Source of the DNA: Castor canadensis
Taxonomy: Eukaryota > Chordata > Mammalia > Rodentia > Castoridae
Length of the DNA: 64,000 bases
Assembly: GCF_047511655.1 (NCBI RefSeq)
Contig: NC_133390.1
Span: forward strand, 114,866,083-114,930,082
Direction of reading: 5' to 3'
The translations under genes and the position numbers were made by a program. Positions 33,796 to 46,330 of this stretch are shown here, one piece after another. The notes beneath the pieces are model-generated. The model had not been told where the DNA came from and searched no databases. It was given only the letters and a program-made list of their open reading frames with translations. Each line of letters begins with the position of its first letter. Position 1 is the stretch's first letter.

Positions 33796-36700
33796 ATCTA
33801 ACAAACAGACAAAAGGGTTACAGGAATGGAAGCTTCAAAGAGGAAAAGGTTTCACTGAAGGACAGTAAAGCCAGCTGAATGCCTAGATCTGCAACAGAGG
33901 ATGAAAGAAAATGTAGAAACCTGATCCTGGAAGATGAACACAGGGAAGGCTTGAGAAACGGGAAGGCTTGAGAAACGAGAACAACTTAGAACTCAGAGAT
34001 GGTTCTTGAAGGCTAGCAGTCATCAAACACGTGAGCTTTATCTACTATAAAACATGGGCTATTTCTGGGAATGTGTCAGTGTCTGTTTTGATACTTGTTT
34101 GATCTCTCATAGAAACCTATATTTTATGTACTGTTACTTCCATGTTAGAGATAAGAAAATTAAGGCACAAAATGTCAAGTGATTATCTAAGTTTCCATCT
34201 TTGGTGGAGTCAAGCTCAGAATACAAAGCTTAGTTTTTAGCCTTCTGCGTATGGACACGAGAGGGGCCTATGACTGATCAAACCTGATTTTTGCAGAGTT
34301 TGTATGAGTCCTCCAAAGTTTCCTGAAATGTAGTTTTCAATCTGCTAATTCTTTACTGGTATACCGGTGCCTTACGCTGTAATGCCTATAAGACTGAGCA
34401 ATGGATGCAAGAGCTTCTTCTGAAGCTCCCAAAGTCCCCAAATGTGTGGATTCTCCCCTAACTTAATATCTTACATGGCTTTGAACTCTGGCTCTTTTCA
34501 AAACAAAATGAAGACTGCTTTAGCTATCTGTGAACTTCTCCAGATTACCTCCTCAGCCTCACTTGTAACAGAATGCCTGGGTTAGCAGTGCGTGAAGTTC
34601 ATTAGAGAAAGGAATTGGATTTGATTAATTTTTTTCTAAATACTGATTGACTTAGACAGTCCATTTTGCTAATGCTTATATTGCAGTAAAGTTTAATTAT
34701 GGATTATTTTGTCATAAGGCAAGCTAGACTGACATAAAGCAGAGACTGAAAATGTACGGTGCAGTACAAACACTATTCCTAATTTTCTGCTTATTGCTTC
34801 CTCTCGATTTTATTTATGGTTTTAGGCACATAGGTTTACAAGTCCACAGAGTTGTGTTCTTGAAATAAAAAAATTTGCAAAATTCTTGAAGATGCAGAAA
34901 TAGATCATAATATAGAAATAATATCCAGTATGACAATTTCTATACATACACATTAATTTTACTCTGTTGATTAGCTTTAGCGGTCAAGGCAGTCAACAAA
35001 TAGATTTGGCAATGTGTCAGTTGTGGTTTTAGTCCTGCACATCACTGGGAGTTGGATGGGAAACTTTCCCAACTGCAGAACACTAGCTAAACATGTTTCA
35101 TCACCAGAACTTTGAGGTTTTTAAATTTTATTTTAAGCAAATGCTTGTGCTGGTTTGTTCCTTAGAGTGGTTAAAGAATTAGGGATTTGTAAGGTCAGTC
35201 CAAGATAATTTCTATTAGTTAGAGGGATCATATTTAGCATGAAAAGGAACTCTCTATAAAAAAAAATGATCAAGCATGGATGTTTCTCCTGTGGGGAGAT
35301 ACTTATATTCAAGGGCCAAAGTTAAAGTTTTAATTGTGTGTCCAATATTTATTGTGTTATGCTTGATAATTGCTATTTATATTGGTTTCTGACACACACC
35401 TATTTAGGTTGATGTACCAATCATAAAGGAAGATCAGACAAAGCACAGAATGGGAAATCTAGATGGATTAGTTTAAAACCACGTTTATTTTACTCACCCA
35501 CATTGCTTATGAGATAATGCTGAATGTAAAATAAGTATGAATATTAAATTGTAAATATGAGGTTATTAAATTTAATTCAGGGCCATAATTGATTAAGAAG
35601 TCCCACAATAAAATGATTTCCTGGCTTGGATCAATGTAATAAAGCATTTGATGAGGCTAAGAAGTCAAATTCATTATTATAATTAGTCACTGGGTTTATA
35701 GCTTCAGCAATAAAAATTATGGTTTATAGACAGAATAAGGCACTAACTACCCAATCTTGATCAAAAGAGTAATGCATGCCTATGTCATACAGCAACTGTA
35801 GTGAGTACAGCACTGGAATTTTTATTGTGATTGCTAGACTCTATCAGTATGTGTATAACTGCATAAAACATTGTTTTTATAAATAGCAAAAGGCACAACT
35901 AAATCCATACTGTGGAAATGAGCTATACCAGGTAACTCATGAGTTAAATACAGGTAATAACATAGGAAGTGCTATTTTAAACTTCTGATCTCTTTCTTCA
36001 AAGATTGGTACAAAAGAATTCAGGAGGTCACTTCCTGGCTTCCATTCTAATCCTCTTTGCTTGCTCCACAGTCTGTTCTGTGCCTTCATCAGAACAGTGA
36101 CTTCCATATATATGAGTTTAATGCCAGTTGAGGTAAGTTTTCAGTCTTCCTGTGCTTAGTTGTTCTCTGATCAATACAGAATTTGTACATAATTTTTCTA
36201 CAGTGCCAGTTATCTTTGTTCTTTTTTTTTTTTATAGGGCTTAAAAAGAATCTTCTTCTTCTTCAAGGCTCTCTGCACAATACATAGATTGCTCATTTCC
36301 TGGAATAGGTGCTGTCCACCTATTCCAGTCCAAACTGTGTGTAATCTTTGCTTTTACATGACTAGAGTTTCAGGGCAAGAGAAACCAAGAGTTTTCTATG
36401 ACCCTCATTCCTGACAGGAAGTCATCAACTTACAGGTTGAGAAGAGCCTATAAAAGGAAAGCTTCCCAGGATTGTGTGGTGATATTTCATAGGTACCTGC
36501 ACCAAATCCATTTTTGGTGGTTTTGCCTTCCCCAGTATTGTGTATAGAAAAATCTGGATGGAGGGATGACCAAAAATGGCATAGAAAAAAAAGTGGTGTC
36601 TTTCATTCTCTTTCAATATTTTCTTTTGAGGATTAATTATCACATTAGCATATTACTAAGCACACCATACAAATAATTGAAAAATGAACATTGATTTTTT

Positions 36701-38449
36701 ATTTTGTTCAATTTTGTTTTATTATTCAACAAATACTGGTTTGATCTAGAATAAGTTAAAAGATAAATAAAATCAAATTAAAGAGAAAAATGCTTATAAT
36801 TCCTCCTCTTGCTTTCATTACACCTAGATAACCACCCAGACATATATTTAAATGTATATGTGCTTCCACATTTCAGAAACAAATTTTAAAAACTGAATCT
36901 TTTAGAAACTTTGATTAAATAGATTTCTGATTTCTTTGCCATTCCTTCCTAATCTCTCATTATTTAAGCTTGTCTCAAACATGTGTACAATTAAGCTGTT
37001 TATTAGCTAATTGCTAGGTAAACATCACTCTTTGCAAACAAAGAGACTTTAATTTTCCCCTAAACTTAAAATATATGCATTGAAGGCTTACAAGCCCAGA
37101 AATAAATAGGGTCTGGGAGAATAACAAAGTGTGTAAGTATTGACCATTCTGCTTAAGGTGAGTCCCATGTGTTCACAGATACAAAGCAAACGTGGGTTTA
37201 TGAATTGGAGAGCAGTTAATGCAACAACAAAGAGAGAGAAGAGATGAACAGTGGGTGCTAAAGAGGTCCCTGAAATTTCAAGAGCTGGAAGGAGGCTGCT
37301 AGCCCCAAGAAATTTAAACTGTGGAAAGGGAGGAAATACTTTTTCCAGGCAAAGAAAGCAACGTGAGCCAAATCTTAGCTTTGAGAGTGAGCTTGCCAGG
37401 ATAGAGCTTCATAAAAAAGATGTACAGTGGAAAGAGGTGGTTGTGAAGTATGAGGGTTACAAGAAAAATGTAATTATTATTATTCTATGACATTTCAACC
37501 TGAACCCATGTTTTTGCCCATCTGAATGATATTATCTTGATAATCATTTTTAACCTCCATCTTTTCTTTAACCCTAGATGCAATTTTTTAAGTGGCCGCT
37601 GATACTCTCCATATCTTCCCAGTCATACACACCCCACCCTGCGCTCACTATATTCCCTCTTCTGAACTTTCAAACATCACCAGAGAGGCTGTTAATAAAG
37701 CAAAATTGAACTGGAATTCGTTGGCGTAAGGGCAAACAACAGCTTGACAGAGTCTTAGTGGTGTTTCAGAATTGGAAGTTAGAAACAGAACACTGTCAGA
37801 ATTTGGGCATCTCAGTTCATGTGGATTCACGTAGGTCTCTCAAGTTGACAGCTGACTGGAACTGCACAAAATCTCCCAAGGAAGGATTTTCATAAGCAAA
37901 CTTTCATCCAGTGAGTGGGATGTTTGCTCAGGTGAACAGACTCATACATTTCTCTCTAGGAATTTCCTGAAAACATTGGTACTCTCCCAGGGAAAAGAAT
38001 ATGCCACTTTTACTACCCCATCCTCAGGTCAGGCGCCCACTTTCAGCACTCACATTTTTCACTTGCCTCCAAGCGCTGTGGCAGCATCTCTTCCCTTCTC
38101 TCTTTCTTGCACCAAATACTAGTTTTCTTTCTGAAACAAGCAAATGTGTACTTTCTCTCCTAAATGAATTACAACATTTTCCTGATGGTAAAAAACAAAA
38201 CCTAAGCTTACTAGCACTTATCTCAAGACCCTCTTAATAGGTGCCAACCTCTTAGTTCACTTCAAGTCACAGTATTAATGCATGGATAATTGCCTTCACA
38301 CAGCATGGAACATGCAACACAATAGGCATGGTTATTGATTACCTAGAAGCAAGGATTTAAAGTTTAAGGAAGTTTAATGATTGAGGCTTTTGTTACTTTA
38401 TCCTTATGAATATCCAGTTGTCTCAGCAACACTGGATAAAAAGACTTTC
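33796..38449. other. Long unique AT-rich non-coding stretch
   Basis: About 4.6 kb with almost no nameable repeat, in contrast to the rest of the window. A 17-bp unit is tandemly repeated at 33,943-33,976. The part around 34,600-35,990 is rich in TAAT-type motifs and is a candidate regulatory block (see 35,470-35,760). No coding exon could be recognised; the longest frames (79 and 78 codons) have no domains. Confidence 0.5.
35470..35760. promoter_or_regulatory. Candidate conserved non-coding element
   Basis: It contains TAATTGATTA at 35,586-35,595, the palindrome bound by dimers of paired-class homeodomains, and TAATTAG near 35,678, along with further ATTA cores, in a stretch free of repeats and microsatellites. 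Motif density in AT-rich DNA is weak evidence, so this is a hypothesis only. Confidence 0.2.
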
Positions 38450-38869
38450 TTTGACCCACTTTGGCTTATATGTAAAAAAATCAATTAATTTTATAAGACT
38501 GTATCTACTTTGAATTCGATTTATTTGATATATTTGTCTAATTTGATGCCAATATTGTACAGTTTTGATTAGTGTAACCTTATCGGTAAATTACATAGTG
38601 AGTGCCTTCCAAAGTTGATGTTTTTAAAGTTTACATTTTAGGTTTTGTAAACCCATAGAAATTTCAGAATCAGCTTGTCAGTATCTACAAAAGGCTCTCG
38701 AGATTTTGATTAAAATTTCATTGAACTTAAATATCAATTAGGGGAGAATTGAGCTCTTAGTACAATTCTGTGCCTGCCTGCAAACCGTTAACATGGTCTA
38801 GTCCCCCATTCATTTAGGTTGTAAACTTTTCTCTGAAATGGTTTGTAATTTTCTTAAACATATTCAGTT

Positions 38870-39065
38870 ATTATTATTATTATTTTTTGCATTATTGGGG
38901 CTTGAACTCAGGGCTTTCACCTTGAGCCACTCTACCAACATAATTTTTGTAATGGGTTTTTTTGAGATAGGGTCTCATGAACTATTTGCTTTGAACTGTG
39001 ATCCTTCTTATCTCTGCCTCCTGAGTAGCTAGAATTATAGGCATAAGCCACTGGTGTCTGGCTTA
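38870..39065 (-). repeat. Composite ID + B1 SINE, antisense
   Basis: A (TTA)n tail is followed by 'ggggcttgaactcagggctt', 'cttgagccactctaccaac', 'gagatagggtctcatgaact' and 'ctcctgagtagctagaatta'. Confidence 0.8.
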
Positions 39066-39409
39066 CAGTTAAATATATTTCTAAATATTTATGTTTTTTA
39101 AGCTGTTTTGAGTGATATAATTTAAAATTTTATTTTCCAATTTCTTAGTGCTAATTATATATATAAATGCAGTACATAAATTTATTTTTATTTTGACTTA
39201 TATCATATGGGTTCCACATTCACTAACTAGTACTAAAATATTTCTCATAGGTTCTTTAGGAACATCTGCATACGAACTTGCCATCAGCACTAGTCTGACT
39301 TTTTCCTTTCCGATCTGCCTCTTCTTCCTTTCCCTGACTTTTTGTGTGTGCCTCCAACCACAATGTTGAATTAAAGGGGAGGAGCCATCACTGCCCGCAT
39401 TTGATGGGG

Positions 39410-39450
39410 AAAGTGTCACTTCTTCCATTGAAAGTGTCACTTCTTCCATT
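39410..39450 (+). repeat. 21-bp tandem duplication
   Basis: The unit starting aaagtgtcacttcttccatt occurs at 39,410 and again at 39,431 with a 21-base period. Confidence 0.95.
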
Positions 39451-39789
39451 AAGTATGATATTTGCTATAGGTTTTTATACACACAATATTGCAGTTATGC
39501 TGCACTAAATAAATGAGTTTGAAATTTCTTTTTTCTCTTTTTTGCAAAAGTTTTCATAAGACTGATATTGTTTGTTTCCTCAACTTTTAATAAAATACAC
39601 CAGTGAAGCTCTTTGAGTCTGGAGGTCTCTTTGCCAGAAGATGTTGAATTATAAAATTAATTTTAAAAAATGCATAGGGCTGTTTAAATTTTTATTTTTT
39701 CTTAACTTCTGTTTTTAAAGACTGGGCACTTTTCATCTAGGTTATTCCATTTATTGGCTTATTAACATTGCTATTATATTATTATTACT

Positions 39790-40015
39790 GTTTTGGCAGT
39801 GCTGTGGTTTGAACTCATACTCAAAAAAGAGGGCCCCCAGCCCCTTTTTCTTGGTTATTTTTCAGATGGGCTATCATCTGAAAATGTTTATGCCTGGGCC
39901 TCAGGTCATGATTCTCTCATTTACACTAAGTATTGGGATGACGGTGTACACCTCCACACCCAACTTTTTATTGGTTGAGATGAGGTCTCATGAACTTTTG
40001 CCCAGGCTTCATGAC
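39790..40015 (-). repeat. Composite SINE, antisense, diverged
   Basis: 'ggcagtgctgtggtttgaac' opens the ID unit and 'ggttgagatgaggtctcatg' with 'ttttgcccaggcttc' marks the B1 unit. The middle is badly worn. Confidence 0.65.
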
Positions 40016-41099
40016 CAGCTTGATGTAACATTATTGCTGTTTTATGTTTATCATTTTAAGTTCTCTAGCTATAAACTCTCTTATTTTTGATACTGGTAAT
40101 TTGTTTGTTATCTCTTATTTATCATTTTAATTACAGGTTTGAGGTATATTGATCTTACTAAAGACCCACATTTGGTTCCACTCATTTTGCTCTGTATTTT
40201 CTGTTTTCTAACTCATGAATTTCTTGTTTAAGTTATTTTCTTACCTCAACTTACTGTGGTTATATTTCACTCTACTTAAATTCTTAGAGGGAGTGCTCAC
40301 ATTGTTAATTTCAGCTTTCCTCTTTTCCTTCCCTTTGCTTACAGTTAGCTAATGCTTGGTGGAATTACCTGTCTATTTCAGACTCCAGATGCTATCTTTT
40401 TGACCTGTGCACTGTACACTTCAGTACTATTACCCTGTTATCCGTGATCCGGGGAAACTAAGGTATAGTGTGCTAATTCATTTGGTAACAGTTAGAGGTA
40501 AATATGTGATTTTTTATCTTAAGGATACTTTATCTTTGATTAGCATCTATTCATTGTGTACATTAATGGGGTTCAATATGATTTTTCAATACATGCATGC
40601 AGTGTAAATTGAACAAATCCGGCCTCCTTTTATTCACCCTCCCATTCCAAACTCTGACTCTTCTGCATTTATATCATTTTGTAACTTTCACGTGTTATTC
40701 TCTGTGTGATTTACTTCACTTTACACAATGTCTGCCAGTGCCATCCATTTTGCTGCAAATGACAGGATTTCATTCTTCGTGGCCGAATCATATTGTATGG
40801 TAAACTAAAATAACATGTTCTCCATCCATTCATCTGCTAATGGAAATCTAGGGTGATTTCATACCTTAGTTATTGTGAATAGTGCCACAGTAAATATGGG
40901 CCTACTGGTATTTCTTTAGCATCTGGTCCTCCTTTGGATATGTCACGAGGTATGATGACTGAGTCATATGGTAGATCCATGGTAAATCTACCTTCAGTGT
41001 TCTGAGGCGCTCCCTACAGGTCTCCATGATAGTTGCACTAATTTATTTTCCCACCAAAAAGATATAAGCATTCTCCCATTCTTGTTAGTATTTTATTAA

Positions 41100-41425
41100 T
41101 TTTTTTGGCAGTACTGTGTCTGGACTCAACACTTCATGCCCACTAGGCAGGTGCTCTACCACTTGAGCCATGCCTCCAGCCATTTTGTGCTGGTTGTTTT
41201 GGATATGCTGTTTCCCTTTTGCCCAGGCTGGCATGGACCACGATCCTCCTGTTTTACACCTTCTCACCATAGCTGGAACAACAGGCATGTACTGAGCTCA
41301 GCTACTGGTTGAGATGGGGGTCTCACAAATTTTTTGCCCTCATTGGCGTTGAATCACAATTCTCTGATCTCAGCCTCCCAAGAAGATAGAATTATAAGAT
41401 TAGCAACTGGTGTCCTGCTTGTTAT
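41100..41425 (-). repeat. Composite ID + B1 + B1 SINE, antisense
   Basis: ID unit ('ggcaggtgctctaccacttg'), B1 unit one ('ttgcccaggctggcatggac') and B1 unit two ('ggttgagatgggggtctcac', 'agcctcccaagaagatagaa'). Confidence 0.8.
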
Positions 41426-42279
41426 CATTATTTTTATAATAGTGGTTCTAATTAGGGTAAGATATCTCACTATACCTTTACTTTTAATTTGCTTTTCTCT
41501 AATGGTTAAAGATATTGAACATTTTACACACATTTTCTGGCCAATTATATTTCTTCTCAGGAGAAGTGTCCACTGAGATCATTTGCCTGTTTTAAATTTT
41601 AGTTATTTGTTTTAAGTTGCTTGAAATCCTTATATAGTCTAGATTTTAATCCTTGTCCAGTGGATAAGTGGAAAATATTTTCTCTCTTGATTTTTTCACT
41701 TGACCGGGTAGAAGCTTTCATTTGGTGTAATTCTATTTGTCTGTTTTTGCTTTTATTTCCTCTATTTGGATCATATAAAAACTCCTCGACTATACCAGTG
41801 TTTTGAAGTGTTTCTTCTATGTTTTCTTCTGGTAATTTCACAGAGTCTGGTTTTGCCTTTAGGTCTTCGATTCATTTTCAGTTGATTTTTGTACAGAGGG
41901 AGAGGTAAGGTCAAGTTTCAGTGTTCTGACATGGATATCCATTTATGGAGCAGACAGTACTTTCTCAAATGTGTGTTTTAGTCCCATGTGGACAATCAGG
42001 TGACTGTAGAATAGTGGGTTTATTTCTGGGATCTCTGTTCAGTTCCTTGGTCTATGTAACTGTTTTTGTGAAATACCACACAGTTTTGGTTTCTAGGACT
42101 CTGCAGCGTGTCTTCAAATTAGGTATTGTAATGCCTCCTCTTTGTTCTTTTGTTCAAATTTGCTTTGACTACTCAGGGTCTTTTGTCTTTCTGTAAGAAT
42201 TTTACAGCTATTTTTTCTAATCCTGTAAACGGTGACATTGACATTTCGATGGGGATAGATTGAATCTGTAAGCTGCTTT

Positions 42280-42367
42280 GAATAGTATAGATATTTTAGT
42301 AAACATGGGAGGTCTTTCCTCCCATGAATAGTATAGATATTTTAGTGAACATGGGAGGTCTTTCCTT
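42280..42367 (+). repeat. 46-bp tandem duplication
   Basis: The unit beginning gaatagtatagatattttag starts at 42,280 and again at 42,326, with one difference (taaac versus tgaac). It lies within the old antisense L1. Confidence 0.95.
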
Positions 42368-42547
42368 TTTTTGTGTGTATCTTCTTTAATTTTTCTAGGT
42401 AAGAATTCTACCAGTAAACTAAACTCTTCAGTCCAGCTACTGATTTTTGTATGTTGATTTTTTTTTTATAAACAAAATTATACCATCTGCAAAAAGGGAT
42501 AATTGGACTTCTTCTCTTCCTGTTCATTTGCTTTTTCTTTCTCATGT

Positions 42548-42955
42548 TGAGTCTTAAAACCATAAATTTCCCACTGCTTAGTCAATTCCACAAATTATGA
42601 GGCAGGCTAACATTAGGGAACTTCAGGACTCATAGATAAATATTACATCTCAGATTAACCATGCATTGGCTCAGGGACCACTCTGACCTGGCCAGGAATC
42701 ACCCATTCCTGTCCCTATTCATTGATTATTGAATGGAAATCACCTGGCTCCTTCCTTCCCATGATTAGTGTAAGTTTTAAAAGTACCTAGAAAAGAGAAG
42801 CTCGATCTCTTGACCTCCAGATTCCACCTGGGCCTCACCATGCTTCCTTTTGTATTTCCCTTCCCTAGCTTTTAATAAACTCCACTCACACCCACGTATC
42901 CTGCCATGGATCCTTCCCCACAGGACACAAAGAATTTGGAAGTCTTCTGATCACA
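42548..42955 (+). repeat. Probable solo LTR (ERV, class I-like)
   Basis: About 400 bases break into the antisense L1. It carries LTR-like promoter and polyadenylation order: 'aaagtacctagaaaagagaa', then AATAAA at 42,874-42,879 followed by a C-rich downstream block, and an end near 'ctgatcaca'. No primer site or internal region is attached, hence solo. Edges are approximate and no target duplication could be confirmed. Confidence 0.55.
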
Positions 42956-43829
42956 GACTGCATCGCTGCTGTTAGCATTAGGATCTTCTATATTTTCTAT
43001 ATCATTCAATTTAAATATTTTCTAATTACTCTTGTGACTTTTTTTTGACATGGGTTGTAAAGGAATTTTTTGCTTAATTTCCAAGGATTTTGATCTCATA
43101 AATTTATTATTATCAATTTCTAATTTAATATAATTATCAGAGAACATGCCTTGAACAATTTATGGCATTTAAATTTATTATGTTTTGTGGTCTTACAATA
43201 TGATTTGTTTTGTTAAATATTTCATGTGTCCTTGTAAGAATGGTATGGTTTACTGACCCATCTGTCAATTTGGGTAAGCCCATTGGTAGGGATGTTCAGG
43301 AACACCGCATCCTTGCCGATGCTCTCTCTTATCAATTACTGAGAAAGGAGCTTCGAAGTCTCCAATAATAATCACAGATTTGTCAGTTTCTCCAGTCAGT
43401 TCAGTTAGTTCTTGCTTCATGTGAAGCTTTATAATAATCCCATTCTCAACGGGATTGTTTCATAGTATTTGATAAATTGACCCTATTAGCATATGAAATG
43501 CCCCTCTTTATTTTATTTTTAATAAATCCTTATCCTAAGGATTTCTTCTGGTGTTAATAAAATCATTCCTGCTTTCTTGTAATTACTGCTACACAATATA
43601 AACTTTTTATTTTATCCTTCCTGAGTTTTTTATATTTCAAGTAAATTGAATCTTGTTTTTAATACAGCCTGACAATCTCTGCATCTTAATTTTCAGTTAG
43701 TTCATTTCTATGCAATTAGTGACATATTTGAGCTTGTCTGCCATCTTACTATTTGTTTTCTTTTTGTCTCATATAATCTTTATTTCATTTTGTTTTCAGT
43801 TTTTAAGCCTTACTTTGGATTTTTTTTAT

Positions 43830-44222
43830 TTTGGGCAGTATTTGATTTGAACTTAGGACCTTGTGCTTGCTAGGCAGGCACTGTATCACTTGAGCCAATT
43901 CCCCCCACCCCAGGCCTTTTCCTTAAGTTATTTTTCAGGTAGGTTCTCTCAGTTTTTGCCTGAGCCAGTCTGAACTGCAATGCTACTTATGCCTTCTCCA
44001 TAGCTGGGATTACAAAACATGCACCACCACTCCTGGTTATTTATTTCCTTTTCCTTTTTAAATTTTTAAATAACCACTCCTGGTTATTTATTTCCTTTTC
44101 CTTTTTAAATTTTTTTGAAACAGGGTCTGGCTATGTGGTCCAGGCTGTCCACCAACACACTGTTTTCCTTTCTCAGCCTCCCCAGTGCGAGTATTACAGG
44201 TGTGTGCTGTCATATCAGGCTT
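43830..44222 (-). repeat. Composite ID + B1 + B1 SINE, antisense
   Basis: ID unit ('aggcaggcactgtatcactt'), B1 unit one ('tgcctgagccagtctgaact', 'agctgggattacaaaacatg') and B1 unit two ('gaaacagggtctggctatgt', 'gtgcgagtattacagg'). The linker between the B1 units has been tandemly duplicated (next entry). Confidence 0.8.
44027..44116 (+). repeat. 47-bp tandem duplication inside SINE
   Basis: The unit starting ccactcctggttatttattt occurs at 44,027 and 44,074, a period of 47 bases, at the junction of the two B1 units. Confidence 0.95.
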
Positions 44223-44504
44223 AGATTTATTTTCTACACACTTTGTTGTCTGTATGCTGCATTTTTCCCCTTTGGATTTGAGCTACATCTCTTTATATAT
44301 CTTAAGTGATTATGCTAGGGCTTGCATTGAGCATCTGTAGTTTATAATCTACTTTTAAATAATATCATATGCTTCCTGTCTAGTTTAAAACCTTTTAGAG
44401 TATTTTTACATTGCCCCTCCTGTAGCTTTCTTCTCTTTTTTAAAACATATTTTACTTCCACATATGCATGCCACAATACTTCATTATAAGCAGTCAAATA
44501 GCTT

Positions 44505-44692
44505 TTTTTTTTGGTACTGGGATTTGAACTCAGGGCCTTCACCTTGAGCCACTCCACCAGCCCTATTTTTTATGATGGGTTTTTTGAGATAGGGTCTCAT
44601 GAACGATTTGCCCCAGCTGGCTTCAAACTGCGATCCTTCCGATCTCTGCCTCCTGAGTAGCTAGATTACAGGCGTCAGCCACTGGCACTGTT
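44505..44692 (-). repeat. Composite ID + B1 SINE, antisense, well preserved
   Basis: 'ggtactgggatttgaactca', 'ccttgagccactccaccagc', 'gagatagggtctcatgaacg' and 'ctcctgagtagctagattac'. It is the least worn of the two-part copies and close in sequence to 38,870-39,065. Confidence 0.85.
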
Positions 44693-46330
44693 TAAATAGC
44701 TTTTGAATAAAATTTAAAATAAGGATAATTAAATCACATTTGTCTATGTATTTACTACTTTTGTGTTCCTCATCCCTACACAAAGATCTGAATTTTTACA
44801 TTAGTCACCTTTCCCCTTCAATCTGAAGAACTTTATTAGATAGTACTCATAGAGGATATTACTTGTAACAAGCCATTTTGGCTTCTGTTGGTTTGAAAAT
44901 GTCTATTTTATTTTTTTTCTTATGAAATTTTTCCTGGATCCAGGTCCTTAAGTTACATCTTCCTTCATCACTTTATTACACTGTTTCCTGGTTTTGTTTC
45001 TGATGCAAAGTCAAAGTCATTTTATAATTTTACCCTAACGTGTTTGTGTCTTTTTTTTCCTTGGCTGCTTTGCCAAGAATTTCTCTTTATTGTCCATTGT
45101 TAGCAGTTTCATTATTGTGAGCCTTAATGTTTGTTCTGCTTTTGCTGTGTAAATCTACTAGATCTGTGTTAACTTTTCATGTTAAAATTTGAAATTCTAC
45201 TTCATTGATTCATCAAACATTTTTGTGTCCTACCCTGTCTGTGTCTGTCTGTGTCTCAGTCTCTCTCTTTCTCTCTCTGGCACTCTGATTATGCTCCTCT
45301 GAGATCACTGGGACTCTTAATTTGTTAGAGGTTTTTTTCTTTCTCTGCACTGTTTCAATTGCCTGATCTGAGAATTGACTGACCTTTTCTCCCACAGTTA
45401 TCTAATGCTCTGTTAAGCTCCTACATGAATTTTTCATTAAATTGTACTTTTAGCTGTAGATTTTCCATTTGATTCCTTTGTATGGCTTACAATTATTTAT
45501 AGAAAGTCTCTTTCCTCAATATGTTAAATGTTTTGCTTTAAACCTTTGACCACGAACATATTTACATTGCTGTTTTTTCAGGGTCTTTATTAATTGAATC
45601 ACCTTTGTAGTTTATTTAAACTTTAAGGGTCATACTTTTCTGCTTCTTTGCATGTCTAGAAAGTATTGATTTGATCCTAGATTTCAGATTTGTGAAAGTC
45701 TGGATTTTGTTTTCTTCCTTGAAAGGTGTTGAGTGATGTTGTGTCAGCTACCATACTTGAAGTTCACTTTGATCCTATTGAGGCATTTTCAAGCTTTTCT
45801 ATGAGAAAGCTAAAGCACTTGCTGATCTGGTCTTACTGCTCAGGCTTTGCCTTCTGGGGTCCCTTCTAAATGCCCTGGGGGGTTGGAAGGGTTCTCTGAA
45901 AGCTGGTGAGAACTGGAATGTCTCTGGTTCTAAGTGTTCTTCTGTTACGACTCAGCTAGATGTTCTTTCCCTGAACTTGTACTTTCTGGATTTCATGCAG
46001 TCTCACCACATGTACGTGCAATATAGCATTCAACTAGACTTAAGGGACTCTTCGGGTGGTTTCTGGAGTGTTCTCTGTGTGACTTTCTCTTTGCCCCTCA
46101 ACTTTCACATATTTGTACCTCTGATCTCTGCCTCCTAATCTCAATGGGATCACTGTGCTCATCTTTATTTCTGACTTACTCTTTCATTCTAAAAGTGACC
46201 TCAGGAGGCACTGTGGGTAAGTCCATGTCAATTGTGGGGTTCCTCTCTCTTGCTTCCCTTTTCTGACAAGAACTCACCAAATACCTGTTGCTTTGAATCT
46301 GAAAACATTTGTTTTGTATACTTTGATCTT

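Larger units (their letters stand above)
38450..40400 (-). repeat. Ancient L1 (L1M-type) ORF2, antisense
   Basis: 'cccatagaaatttcagaatc', 'agcttgtcagtatctacaaa' and 'tttcattgaacttaaatatc' are the antisense phrases of L1 ORF2 in the region after the catalytic site; 'aagtatgatatttgctatag' and 'acaccagtgaagctctttga' continue upstream in the gene. Two SINEs are inserted (38,870-39,065 and 39,790-40,015). No open frame of note survives, so this is an old copy. Confidence 0.7.
40530..46330 (-). repeat. Ancient near-complete L1M-type element, antisense
   Basis: Reading left to right this runs from the L1 3' UTR (40,540-40,620), through the ORF2 C-terminal region (40,640-41,060, 41,450-42,550; 'gattgaatctgtaagctgct', 'ccatctgcaaaaagggataa') and the endonuclease region (42,970-43,500; 'ataatcacagatttgtcagt'), to the 5' part (44,850-46,330). 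SINEs at 41,100, 43,830 and 44,505 and a probable solo LTR at 42,548 interrupt it, with gaps in the L1 order. A short surviving frame, 41,599-41,841 (-), keeps 'TGQGLKSRLYKDFKQL' from near the ORF2 C-terminus. Confidence 0.7.
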
